This document shows positions 34,201 to 46,840 of a stretch of DNA of 64,000 nucleotides, in pieces. Under the pieces are notes generated by a model, which ran no database searches, was not told where the DNA came from, and was given only the letters and a program-made list of their open reading frames with translations. Source of the stretch: Bretschneidera sinensis (Eukaryota; Streptophyta; Magnoliopsida; Brassicales; Akaniaceae); the NCBI GenBank assembly GCA_023935145.1, contig CM043698.1:22391501-22455500 (forward strand), in the 5' to 3' direction. A program made the translations under genes and the position numbers. The number at the start of each line of letters is the position of its first letter. The stretch's first letter is position 1.

Positions 34201-35379
34201 TTTCATACCATATATCTTTCATAGACATACATTAAATAAGAATTTTTCAAAAAATACTGGTTGAAAAACTTCAAAGAAAAAAAAGTCTTGCTACTTCTTT
34301 CAAATTTTAAGGTTCAATTGCAATTTTAAGAATAATTGCACTTAAAAGTATAAATTATAAAATCTTTTTCATTGAAAGTTTTTAATAATCATAGATAAAC
34401 ACTAGATAAACCCTACACTAATTAATTAAGGTGCACGAGAAAACTCAAAATCTTATATGTATATCAACAATATTTTGATACTGAGTTAAATATAATTTAA
34501 ATTCATTCAAAATAGAAATATTTTAAATTATTGAAAATGATACTGATTTAAACATATACGTTGTCGCAATATGATCATTAAACTTTATTTGGGCTTGGTC
34601 CACTCCAAGTCTTAAGAAATCCACTAACCCAATTTGTAAATCTACATAATTAATAAAAGCTCTTATGTCATTGAAATCTCACTTGTGATTACTCTTTTGC
34701 TTTTAGTAAAACTAAATATATATTTTAAAAAATTATTCAAAAAATAAACACACGTAAAAAGAAAAAAATAAAATATTACATATAAAATTGACTACGCACC
34801 AACTTTAAAAGATTATTCAATTTTTAAAGTAGCATAATGATAAAAATTTATTACCTGTGATGTTAAAGATAAATTTTTTATCTTGTGGAATTAATCACAA
34901 TGTAGAAAAAATAGTGATAAATTATATACTCCATAAAAAAATGCACATAATAAATTAGATTTTCTCATTGAGTCAATCTATTAGAGATTATGGATAAGGG
35001 AAAGAGTGACAATACCACGGAATTAGAGTTATCACGAAATCAAAAAAACTTATTAATAATTATAAAAAATTAAATAATAATTTTAATATTTAATTTTTTT
35101 TTTAAAAAATTATTATTTAATTTTACTATGATTATTGTGTTACCGGGTCAATGAATCACTAGCCTAAAAGAAGAGGTCATATCCGGGATGGGAGACTTTG
35201 TTTGGTATTTTGGTAAAATAGAGCTGAAAAGGTTTACAAAAGTGAACAAAGAAGGAAGGAACAAAACATCACATCAAATCAAAGACTTTTTTAACCTCCT
35301 TCTCTCAATATATCTCTGTTAACCATCCCAACACGTGTAAGCATGACAAATATAATAATTATGTATTTTTTATTAAAAA
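30759..35379. other. AT-rich intergenic DNA with microsatellites
   Basis: No gene was supported. It holds a (CT)n run at 31258-31285 and an (AAAT)n run at about 32957-32984. The open stretches at 31232-31465 and 32397-32648 have no domain and unlikely composition. The 34.1-35.1 kb part is low-complexity A/T. Confidence 0.5.
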
Positions 35380-35903
35380 ATTAAATTTGTAAAAAAAAAA
35401 ATTAAAGAACAACAATTAATATGGATTGAAATAAGTAAAGTTGAGAAGTTAAATATGAGTGTGAAGAAAATAACAATTCGGTTAAAATCACAAAAAAAAA
35501 ACAATTGAAAAATGTGAACAAAATAAAGATCAATAGAGAAAATCAACACAGGTTGAATATAGAAGATAAAATGAGAGATGAGAAGTTAATTCTTAATAAG
35601 ATAGTAAAAGAAAAAAACATGAGAGAAAGATGTAAAGAGTTGAAGTCAATTGAGTTACATATTTAACTTTATTTAAATATTTTATATATATTTAAGTAGA
35701 GGTTTATGAGATATTTTTTAATAAATATCAAAACCTCCATTTGATGCCCACTCTTAAAATATCATATAAACCTCTACTTAAATATATAAATTAAATATTT
35801 AAATAAGGTTATATATGTAACTCAATTGACTTCAACTTCCACATCTTTCTTTCATGTTTTTCTCTCCTATCATTCCATTCAGACTTAACTTCTTCACTAT
35901 CCT
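35380..35903. repeat. Repeat F in head-to-head inverted form
   Basis: The left copy (about 35380-35716) resembles 19240-19585. The right part (35757-35903) is its inverted counterpart: AGTCAATTGAGTTACAT and TTTAAGTAGAGGTTTAT on the left pair with ATGTAACTCAATTGACT and ATAAACCTCTACTTAAA on the right. The loop is about 40 bp. Confidence 0.75.
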
Positions 35904-37393
35904 TATTTAAATAAAAATTTTATTACTATATTATTTTATCATATAAAAAATTGATCACGATTTTGAGATTTATGTATATATGTATAAACAGTTAAGGAGA
36001 GACGGAAAGGAACGTTGATGAGAAGGCCCACCCTCCCTTCTCTCTGTCTCTCTCTCTCTCTCTCAGAAAAAAAGAAAGAATGGAAAGGAAAGGTGACTGG
36101 ACTCAGTCACCTTGTTAATAAGTTTTGCTTTCATATTCGGAGGGCGATGATGATGGTGAATGGTATGTGTGTGGTGGTGGGTGTGGTGTTGTTCTCTCCC
36201 CTGTCCCTTTCAACCTTTACAACTTGAAGCGACCTTTGCTCTCTCTCTCTCTCTCTCTCACCAATTCACTATGGTTTGTCTAACTCGACCATTTGACTCA
36301 TAAATCAAGCAAACTCAGCTTTCATTTCATATGGAACAAATGTGCATGATTAATTAGTTAAGTTGGAAATTCAGTTTTGTTTATGTATTTTGATATCAAT
36401 TTTATAGATAGGTCATTTACACCTAACTTAAAAATCTTGTAAAAAAAATATTCTTGTGACTTAATCAGTCGTGAATATAAAAATTAAAATCGACAAATTT
36501 GTGGTAATTTAAAAAAAAAAAAATCTATCATTTCATCCCACCCCATTGGTTCAATCGGAATTATTGTCACCACTGTTACAGTCTCCCTTTCGACCAACAA
36601 GATTCAAAAATCACTTTCAGCATTGCCACTGATATCACTGTAACTGTCATTTACTTAGTTATCATTACCTTTAATTTTACATGATTATTTATGTTGCTCA
36701 AGTAATTTACTAGTCAATATATGCTAACGTAAAAAAAAATATATCTATAGACTATTAGATTTTGATTAATTGAGTATAATAAGCTTTGAAATTTTATACT
36801 ATTTATAGTTGAGAATTTCTTCATGGAAACGGATCCTAAGTGAAATTAAAATCGTCTCATCTTAAAAACTTAAAAAAAACATTAAATTTCATTATGAAAT
36901 TGTTTCTTTTTGTTTTATAAGCAGAAACTTGATCAAACATTATTAAAAATAATTTATAAAAAAAGATTGAAATGATTCATAAACCATAAATCAAAATAAC
37001 AATTAAAGTATGTGGCACAAGCACAAAGTAATGAGTGAAGATCTCAAATATTTGATTTTGTTGTTATTACCATGAAATCTAGATGTGGCACATCATATAT
37101 TATATACTGTATTAAAAATCACTCTATAATTTCAAAAAGAAAGTTAAATCAAAATTATTAATTTACATTTCATAATTATCAGTGAACCTTCTTGATTCTA
37201 TGATAATTATCATGAAATTGATTTAGTACGATCATTTCTCTTAAGCAATGGTATATCATTAGTGAATCTTTATGATTACGTGGTAATGACATAAAACTGA
37301 TTTCGTAGATTATTACTCCAAATTAATGGTATATTTGAGTTGTGTTAAGTTGAGAGAGTTGAACGAGTTAAAAGATATAATTGCAAGTAGTAC
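35904..37393. other. Intergenic DNA
   Basis: No gene was seen. (CT)n microsatellites lie at about 36049-36064 and 36238-36259, flanking a GTG-rich segment near 36140-36190. The rest is AT-rich. Confidence 0.5.
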
Positions 37394-37770
37394 GGGTGGA
37401 CTCGAACCGAGTTTTTATCAAGTTTAGTCAAAACTCGGTTCGATCGAGCTCGAACTGAGATCAAACTTAAAAACTAAGCTCAATTACTTTAAAGTTCGAT
37501 TCGAAAGACTCTCGAATATTTTAATAAAATATTATCGAACCAAGCTCGAACAATTATTTATATTAATATTAATATTTTTATTTATTAAAATCAAAATTCA
37601 AACTTAAATTTAAAAAAACAATCTAAAACTTAAACTATATTAAAAAATTAATTAAATTCGATTTTAAATTTATTTTTTAAATTCGAATCAAATTTAAATT
37701 CAAACATAATTATTTTAAATCAAATCGAGGATAAACACTTTAGCATACTGGATGGACTCGAATCCACCTC
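37394..37770. repeat. hAT-like MITE, CTCGAG-rich family, copy 2
   Basis: The left end GGGTGGACTCGAACC pairs with the right end GGACTCGAATCCACC (reverse complement GGTGGATTCGAGTCC). The interior includes CGATCGAGCTCGAACTGAG-like words as in the copies at 17.4 and 55.7 kb. It lies about 500 bp upstream of the SMXL start. Confidence 0.7.
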
Positions 37771-38266
37771 TAGGCGTAAGCAGGCCGTGACGCTTCGATC
37801 ACTCCATGTAAGTGGACAGAGCATCTTTCTCTCGCTCTCTCTCTTCTTTCAGTTTCACAGAAAGATCTAAGATACTATGTAACAGAATCTATACTCGCCA
37901 CCTGTTCTCCCTCAAATGCTCTCCTTCTTCTCCCCCTTTTCTCTATCTCTAGTGTGACCCACTATCACCACCTTCCCTCTAGCGGTCCACCCAACATCAC
38001 TCAACAGTGCCACCCTCTTTCCTATCCCTCCCCACGCAATAAATAAATTTACAACCAAAACACTCAACAAAACAGAACTACTAGTAATATTTATGCAACC
38101 CCCCAATTCCCAAATCTCATTTCTTTCTTAATTTTTTCTTTTAATAGTTCACTGAATAAACAAACATTTATTAATATCTATTTTAGATATTTATTAATTT
38201 CTTATCAAATACGGAGTACTGTTTTAATTATATATATTAATTTCCAGTCGTATATGGTTGCCGGCG
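37771..38266 (+). promoter_or_regulatory. Upstream region and probable 5' leader of the SMXL gene
   Basis: Immediately upstream is a CT-rich tract (about 37824-37850, CTCTCTCTC repeats), a feature common in plant core promoters and leaders. It is followed by C/T-rich sequence up to about 38110 and an AT-rich segment to the ATG. The transcription start cannot be placed from sequence alone. Confidence 0.4.
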
Positions 38267-41200
38267 ATGCCTACGCCGGTTAGCGTAGCCAGGCAATGCT
38301 TGACACCAGACGCAGCCCACGCGCTCGATGAGGCGGTGGCCGTGGCGCGCCGGAGAGGCCACGCTCAAACAACCTCGCTGCACGCGGTCTCCGCTCTCCT
38401 CTCCCTCTCCTCCTCAGCTCTTCGCAACGCTTGCGCACGTGCGCGGAACTCCGCCTACTCGCCCCGGCTCCAATTCAAGGCTCTGGACCTCTGTCTTAGC
38501 GTCTCGCTTGACCGAGTCCCCTCGAGTCAACTCAGCGACGACCCGCCCGTATCGAATTCGCTCATGGCCGCGATAAAGCGGTCCCAGGCAAACCAGCGGA
38601 GGCAGCCCGAGAATTTCCATTTGTATCACCAAATGTCGCAGCAGCAGCAAAATACCATCTCCTGCATCAAAGTAGAGATGAGACACCTGATTTTATCGAT
38701 CCTCGATGACCCGGTTGTGAGTCGGGTCTTCAGTGAAGCGGGTTTCCGGAGCTCTGAAATCAAGCTCGCTATCGTCCGCCCACTCCCTCAGCTCCTCCGA
38801 TATCCTCCTCGCCACAGAGGGCCACCCCTCTTTCTCTGTAACTTAAACGAGAATCAGGAACCGAGTATGAATCCGGGTCGACGGGGATTTAGCTTTCCGT
38901 TTTCGGGTTTTGCTGCATTTTTCCACGGAGACGAGAATAACAGGAGGATTGGGGAGGTTTTAGCGAGGGTTAAGGGGAGAAATCCCCTGCTTATGGGTGT
39001 ATGCGCTTATGATACACTTAACGGGTTTATAGAGAGTGTAGAGATGAGGAGACAAGATGTTTTGCCTAAGGAGATTAGTGGGTTAAACGTGATTAGCATT
39101 GAAAATAATATTTCAAAGCATATTGTTGATAGTTTTGATAAAGGGTGCGTGGACATGAAATTTGAGGAGATAGGTAAGATTGTGGAGCAAAGTTTAGGAC
39201 CTGGGTTGGTGGTGAATTATGGAGACTTGAAGATATTTGTTAACGACCATAATACTAGTGATAGTATTAAAAATACCAATGATAATGGTGGTTTAAGCAA
39301 TGCTGCTAGTTATTTTGTTGCCCAATTGACAAGGTTGTTGCAGCTACATGGAGGCAAAGTATGGTTGATGGGTTCGGTGGCGAGCTACGAGGTTTATTTG
39401 AAGTTTGTCAGCAGGTTTCCTTCAATTGAGAAGGACTGGGATCTGCAAATACTGCCCATCACTTCTCTTAGACCTTCTTTGGCTGAATCTTACCCCAGGT
39501 CCAGGTAAAGGGCCTATCTTTGTATTTTGGTTACAGGTAGAACTACTAGTTTTGCATTGTATTAAATTATTACTGTAGTAAATGTACCAGACTTGGTAAC
39601 CTCTGGTATTTAATAATCATTTTATTATGTTGCTTCTGGTAGTAGTTTCTAACATAATTTATTCAGACGTTCATTTTGCTTTGGACATTGACATGTAAGA
39701 GTTTGTTTAGTTCTGAAATTTGATTTTCGTTGCATTATCTTGCTGTGATTTGTGGTTTCTAATTTGGTTTATTGTGAAGATTCTGATTTTTGAAGGATTG
39801 ATGCCCCAGGCCACACACTTAGTTGAATGAATGAATATTCTGTTGTATGGTGCAATTTATAGAGAACCTAAGTATTAGAATTCAATCTTTGTTGATTGAT
39901 AGGCCATCTCATTCAGAGTGGCACTGGTTAAGGTAAAAACTTGGTGAGAAATGGGATTTTAGCACGATTACAGATCATAGTTGGATTATTAATACTTTTT
40001 TCGTCAAAAAGGGAAATCTATTCATTTGTGTACTGTAACATTTACATTTCAACATATCTGCATAAACTACATAATTATTTAGACCTGAGTATCTTATTCA
40101 TTATTTTGCTTTATGATAACCTTTTGGGTTGTGCGTCTGAGAATGTCTAGTATGAGATGTCTTGAAGACTTTGATTAGCTTTTTTCTTGCCCAGAGTTCT
40201 ACTTCACATTGCATGTTCTTATCCATATCATATGGCCCTTGTACCAGGTTTTATATTGCACCACATTCACTTAGTTAATATATTTTTATAGACATAATTC
40301 AGTTGTTGGCAAGGGTTAGAAGAGGCTTTAGTAATATCTTGTTTTTCTAGTGATGAATTGCTTGCTCGCTCAAGTAGCTGAATATTGATGATATTTTTAT
40401 TGTTTAATCTGTTAATCAGATTTTTGAAGTAATAACCATATATTCATTTGATCTAAATTCTATCACCATATTATCCTTTGATACAAATGATGAATCTTAG
40501 GAATGGTTTCAAGGTCTTCTTGTTGTCGTGTTTCACTTCATGTATATATTTTAATTACAAGGGGAACCCATCCTCTTCTATTTTCTTTTTTATTTTTATT
40601 CCCTCTCTTTTTGAGCACCTTTTTTTCTTTTTCGACCATACTTCTTCTCTGCATGTTTTGATATTAAATTATGCATCCATGCTCATTTTCACTTTTGAGT
40701 TCTGATCATTTTGCCCCTATGGAATCTCATATTTTTATTGCCATGATATAATTACAGTTTGATGGAGTCATTTGTTCCATTTGGCAGATTCTTTTCTACG
40801 CCTTCTGAACTAAAAGAGCCTTTGAATGGCTTATATCAATGTGCACCTCGCTGTCATCTATGCAATGAGAGATGTGAGCAAGAAGTAGTAATTGCTGTGT
40901 CAAACGGAGGATTGGCAGCTTCAGCAGCAGATCAGTACCAATCTAGTTTGCCGCCTTGGTTGCAAATGACTGAACTTGGTACAAACAAGGGATTGGATGC
41001 GAAGGTGTGTATCATTATCTAAAAGTTATGCTTAAAACTCCATTCTGGTGATGCTTTTGTTGTTAGCTAGAGATGACTGAGTTGAGGAAGGGGGGTTTGA
41101 ATGTAAAAATTCTGGTTTTTAGTATAGCTGAAAATTTATGTCAGGGATGTTTTGCTGGACAGATTTCCATTACTTCCCCTCCTTGAACTAGAACTCATGC

Positions 41201-43478
41201 ACTTCCTGCCCCATGCAGGTAAAATCTGATTGCGTTGTGCACCTGCTTGTTTGTTTGCTTGCACAAGTACAATATGATTTTCCAAAAAGTTATTAATTGA
41301 TCTCGTGAATAAACATATTATAGGGGTGATATTCACAGTTTGAAAGGGCATCCTCACTTGGAACCTTAAACTTATCAGCTCTTTGCTATTCGTGTGATCT
41401 TTATGATCCACATTTGAACAATAACCAACTAGAAAATTGTAGAGAGGGGGGAGGGGGGGGGGGGTCTTTTCATAGCAGAATTAACATACCAAATGAATAA
41501 TTTAAGAATCTTTACAAAGTTTATGTGAAAATCAGTTTATATCTCTTCAGTGCAGACCAAAGACGATGGATTGCTATTGAGGGAAAAAGTTACAGAACTG
41601 CAAAAGAAATGGGACAGTATATGCCAGCGCCTCCATCACAGTCAATCATTCCCTGAGTCAAACACTTATAAAGTGGGTGCACAATTTCCAACTGTTGTGG
41701 GCTTTCAGTTCGTTGAACACAAGAAAGAAAATGCTGATAAATGCAGTAGCAACGATACTAATGCAGCGGCAAATGTAAATAGTCGTATGAATGAGAATTC
41801 ACTCATGCCCATTGATTTGCATAAGATGTCTACATCACAATCAGACATCCCTTTTCCTGTGGTTCCCAAGGCTAAGAACAGTAGTTCTCTATCTGAACTA
41901 TGGGAGAGACCTTCAAAACCAGAAGATCCTGACTCAGGTGGCCTCAGGTCACCTTGTAGGTTTTCCAATTCTAGTGCAGGTGATGATTGCCGAACATCTC
42001 CTGCATCTGCAACTTCCGTGACAACTGGTTTAGGATTGGGGATACGCTCTGTTCCTTCAAGCACCGAACTGAAGAAACCCACAAATCAAAATGGAATAGA
42101 GATCGCAGAGGACTTCTCTGGTTCCTTTTCTGCAAGTGGTGATTTTGTCAGTGGGAGTATCTCTTATCATCCGGGGCGATCTTCATCTTCCTCATGTCCT
42201 GACATTTGTGGGCAGCTTGATCCAAACAATTTCAAGATGCTTTTTAGAGCGCTCACTGAAAGAGTTGGCTGGCAAGATGAAGCTGCAAGTGTTATTAGCC
42301 AAACAATAGCCCAAAGTCGAACAATAAGTGATAAACACCATGGAACAAATCCGAGAGGGAATATATGGTTCAATTTTATTGGACCTGATAGGTCTGGTAA
42401 AAAGAAAATTGCTGTTGCCATCGCTGACATAATATATGGAAGCAGTGAAAACTTGATCTGTGTTGATCTAGGTTCTCAAGATGGGATGATCCATGCATAC
42501 AAACGCTCTGATCATGGAGAAGTGAGTGGTTATGATTTAAGGTTCAGAGGGAAGACTGTAGTTGACTATATTGTTGGGGAGTTGTGCAGAAAACCCTTGT
42601 CTGTCGTCTTCCTTGAACATGTAGATAAGGCTGATGTGCTAGTTCAGAAGAGTTTGTCTCAGGCTATCCAGACTGGTAAGTTTCCAGACTCACATGGAAG
42701 AGAAGTCGGCATCAACAATACAATATTTGTGACAACATCAACATCTACAAAGGGTAACCAAATTCTCTTTTCCCAGAAGGAACCCTCTAACTATTCAGAG
42801 GAAATAATTTCGAGAGCAAAGGGCTGGCCAGTTCAGATATTGATTGAACATGCTTTTGGGGACAGCGCAGCTATCTCAAATTTGAGCGCATCACCTACAA
42901 CAAGAAAGCACATTTCTAGCTCTAGCTTTGTGAATAAAAGGAAGTTGATTGGCACGAATGCAATATCAGAGCAGAGTGAGATCTCAGAGATGGCCAAACG
43001 GGCTCACAAGACATCAACTAGGAACCTAGATTTGAACCTTCCTGCTGAAGAGAATGAAGTGCGAAATGCTGATGATGAAAACTCTAACAATGTCTCTGAG
43101 AACTCCAAGGCTTGGTTGCAAGATTTCTTTGATCAGGTCGATGTAAATGTGGTTTTCAAGCCATTTGATTTTGATGCATTGGCTGAGAAAATATTGAATG
43201 ATATAGCTGAGAGCTTCCACAAGTTTGCTAAGTCAGAGTGCTTGTTAGAGATCGATTCTAAAGTTATGGAGCAAGTACTTGCAGCTGCATATTTATCCGA
43301 CAGGAATGGGGTGGTGGAGGATTGGGTGGAGCAAGTACTTAACAGGGGATTTACAGAAATCCAGAAAAGGTACAACCTCGCTGCTCGTTCTGTTGTGAAA
43401 CTTGTTGCTTGTGAGGGCCTTTTTGCAGAGGAGCAAACACGAGGAGCTCTCCTTCCCCCAGAAATTATTTTAAACTGA
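38267..43478 (+). CDS. SMXL7: SMAX1-like 6/7/8 (D53-type) strigolactone signalling repressor
   Basis: Family role: a nuclear repressor of the strigolactone response. On hormone binding, D14 and the F-box protein MAX2 ubiquitinate it; otherwise it recruits TOPLESS-type corepressors and limits branching control. Exons: 38267-39504, 40758-41004, 41556-43478, with GT-AG introns of 1253 and 551 bp; 1135 residues. The start [13 protein letters not shown] is the conserved N-terminus. Domains: a double Clp-N region ([46 protein letters not shown]), a first ATPase-like region ([19 protein letters not shown]), a linker exon with [11 protein letters not shown], and a second ATPase-like region with the altered P-loop GPDRSGKKK. 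The degron [13 protein letters not shown] (about 42542-42580) and the EAR motif LDLNLP (43026-43043) are both intact. The exact SMXL6, 7 or 8 orthology needs a tree. Confidence 0.95.
41446..41464. repeat. G-run in SMXL intron 2
   Basis: A run of about 18 G with a single A lies 91 bp before exon 3. On the transcript it is a potential G-quadruplex close to the acceptor. Confidence 0.8.
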
Positions 43479-45154
43479 TGTCTTGAAAAGGCTTATGGTG
43501 TAGTTAGATGTATTATATGCTAGTAGCATTTAGAATCTAGTAGTCCTTTTGCTTTAGCATGCTAATCCCATAGTTCTTTTTTGGGTTTTTTCAGGTTAGG
43601 TTTGTGTATGACATAATCTGTAGTTAGTGTTTGTGTATCTTTAATAGAGTTATTTGCCTGTCTTTGCTAATTTTTTTTCCTTGATTTAATCACTCGTGAT
43701 GTAAAACCACAAACTCTTTTCCAGTTTGAAAATCATTTTCCTGATTAATTGAGTAGAGACTTCTCTGGCGAGGAGATTCATTGTAAACAACAGATTGGCA
43801 AGGCATAAATCATAATTATTTGAATTTGCATACTTTTAGACAGCTTGTTTCATGCAAACTAACAGAAATGAAAAGAAAGGATATATGGTTGGGCTTGTTC
43901 TTTGTTGATGATGTTTTGTTGATGATGTTTTTCTTACCGATATCTCATTTAAAAATTAAATTTATGATTATAATTACGTCATTATTTATTTTAATTAAAT
44001 ATTTATGAAAATGAATCTCATTTTTAGATGAAAAAATAAGATGACATATCATCTCACCATAAAAAAAGAAAATCAATCATAAAAACTTCAACAACAAAAA
44101 ATTTAGATACCGTTAACCTTGTGTGACATATGAAGCAAGTTTTTATGATAGTAAAAACCTCGTAATAATTTAAAATTTAGGTCTTTGAAATTTGGAACAT
44201 ATTCCCAATTATCCCTAAAGTTTGAGACATTTTTTAATTTGATCAACCTCTCAAGTTAGGCATATGCCTTAACTTTTTTATTTTCCAATCTAAACAACCT
44301 TAATTTGAATCATTAATCAAATTTTCTGTATTCTTTTTGAATTAATATAAACGGAATCATTTTAAATAACAGATTGGGCAACATGGGGGTCATATTTTAT
44401 AAGGTTTTCTAGACTTGTTTTCTTAAGAGTTTTTAGGGATACAAAAAGGATGATAGCCAACCTGATGAAATGATTCGATTGTAACGTTAATAAAAGTTTA
44501 TGGATGTTGACCCTAAGGTTTCAATGGATTGGTTTTAATGATAACAAAACATCGGATGAAATTGTTAATAATCTTTGCCAAGCGTGTTAAGGTTTAAAGA
44601 ACTTTAATGGTAAAAGATCATATAAGAGGGAGTTTTGGGATTTAAAAAAAAATTAGGACAACAAGAGGTAACTTTCTCTTTTTTCATCCCTTTCACTTTT
44701 GATGTGAGTATGATATGATTCTTTATCTTTTATGCAATGACAAACGATTTTATTAACAAAGCAGCTCTACAAAAGGAAATGTCAAGATCAATAACGTATG
44801 CAAGAGGAGGAAGAAGAAGATGATTAAGATTGAAGATTCTCAATCAACTCAAGAAGAGTAGATTAGGAATTTACTTTAAGGTTTGTAAGGTTTCAAGCTA
44901 AAGTTCTAATTAAGTTCCACCTTAAAACTTGTAAAAAGTGATTTAGAGTTCATTCTTAGCAAGTAGATTGCTCATAATCCACTTTCTCACCTGCGTCGAC
45001 TCTAAAATTTCCAAGGTCGGTCCTATGGACAAGATGCCAAAGTTTTGATTAGTTATGTTCTCGAAAAATCAATGTCACCCCCGAGAAACATAAACTTATA
45101 TCTGAAACTTTTATTCATTTAGAGTCAATCCCAAATTTCATAGGGATTATACAA
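43479..45154. other. 3' flank of SMXL and AT-rich spacer
   Basis: The first 200 bp probably include the 3' UTR. Beyond this no gene was recognised. The stretch at 44515-44560 (GATTGGTTTTAATGATAACAAAAC-like) resembles words common in plant retroelement remnants, but no element could be bounded. Confidence 0.4.
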
Positions 45155-45562
45155 AACTTAAAAATTTAAAGACTAAATATTTATTTTGTTTATGGAATTC
45201 TGTACTAGATTTTATTTTGATCACACAACTTTTAATCATGCTTTATGATTTTGTTTGGTTTTTCAATCTTATCATTTTGGTGAATTTGATGTTAAGATCT
45301 CATCAGATTTTCACTTTAGCATCAACTCAACGCTGATGTAGTATATGATTCCAAATACTTTACTTGTTGTTTATTAACTATCTCATCACTGATTTGGTGA
45401 TGATGAAATCCAACGAGATTTCAACACAAAATTTATCGAAAAGATCGAATTAAAAAACTAAACAAAATTATAGAATTTAATTTATATAATTAAAAATTAT
45501 GTAATCAAAATAAAATTCGGACAATAATATATGAAAATTGATATTTAGTCAAATTCAAGTTA
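45155..45562. repeat. Large foldback (inverted-repeat) element
   Basis: The left arm (about 45155-45320) contains TTTTATTTTGATCACACAAC and ATGATTTTGTTTGGTTTTTC. The right arm (about 45395-45562) carries the reverse complement, e.g. AAAAACTAAACAAAATTAT and ATGTAATCAAAATAAAATTC. The centre is near 45355. No coding capacity; a decayed foldback MITE is likely. Confidence 0.65.
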
Positions 45563-46840
45563 TAAGAAATTGAACAATATCAGGGTTAACTTTGAAAAGC
45601 CAGGGTAGACAAATAACTTGCAAAAAATTAAATGCAGCTGATAATGGGTTGTTGAACATTTAAAAGCTCTAACGGTTAGTTCTTGGTTTAACAACTAAAG
45701 GCCTTCAAGATCTATAACTACCAAGTCTCTAAAGCATTTAAATAATCCGTTCATTGTTCATTTATATATTCACTTGAATATATGTGAACATATCACTCAT
45801 TCTTGGATTTATAGTTTTTAAGGGTTGAAGTTTGACAGAATTGTTAAAAATTTGTCAACAATCCAATTCACTCCTTTATTAGTAATATTTAGTATTTGAA
45901 ACGAAAGAAAATAGAATTTAAGAATATTCAATCTGTCCTAACTCATTTGAGCTTGAATTTGATTTAAAGACCAACCCGAGTTGAAATTGATTTATTTTTA
46001 TGGTTGAATTAAAGTTAGAATTTATGTGATTGAAAAATTATATCATATATTCGGTTAGGGTTGTTCTTTAACTCGATTTAACTTAATTTGTGCATATTCT
46101 CACTTATTACCAAAAAATTATGGTGTAAAAGAAAGTTATGGATATAAATTTAGTAATCACGCTACAAGCATCTCAACACGTGTTAACACGTCTATAGATA
46201 TGTTATTTTATGAAATTTAATGAACTTTAAATTTTAACACATATTTCGTATATTTTGATTCGTTTTTCAATGGAATTAAACAAAATATTTTGACGATAAA
46301 AATAATTTTAATTTCATGATAAATGGATCCACATGTTAAATTGTAACAATTTAATCTCATATAAACTAATGAACCGCTAGACATACAAATTAAAACGCTA
46401 TTATCGTGAAATTAAAATTCTCTTTTTTTACACAAGGATAGAACTATATGACAGACTAACAAACACGTGCGCTTTAACTATCGACAGTTATTAACAGGCA
46501 AATTATTATTATACCCTTACATACAATGATGATTATAAAATGAACATAGATTTTTTTAGGTTTTTCACAACTGCAGCCAACACTAAATTTTAATTTAGTA
46601 GTATAGATAAAGAGGCCCAACCGCCCAAGAAAAACAAAAGACTACACAAACCTAACGGGCCCTATTTTGCTGCTTCAAAAACTCCAATGACAACCTCCCT
46701 GACATCACTGACAACTCCCTCTCCCCTCTGTCTGTTTCCGAACACCTGGATATCGAAATCCTCGATGTTTGTCTTTGATCTCTCTCTGTAACTACTGATC
46801 CATTCGTTTATATAATACATAAATATACACACGCATTGAC
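45563..46840. other. Intergenic DNA and probable promoter of the Alfin-like gene
   Basis: AT-rich sequence without genes. The last 200 bp before 46841 contain CT-rich stretches (46715-46790) and a TATATAATACATAAATA segment at about 46810-46826, plausible leader and promoter sequence. Confidence 0.4.

Noticed and set aside
37755..37790. A tRNA-like T-arm (GGACTCGAATCC) upstream of SMXL
   Set aside because: No acceptor, D or anticodon stems fit around it. It is the right terminal inverted repeat of the MITE at 37394-37770.
38258..38266. Earlier SMXL start at 38258
   Set aside because: The codon there is TTG. The conserved [10 protein letters not shown] begins at the ATG at 38267.
41446..41464. 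Assembly gap filled with G
   Set aside because: The run contains an A and the flanks read on as normal intron, so I treat it as a real G-tract, though its length may be uncertain.
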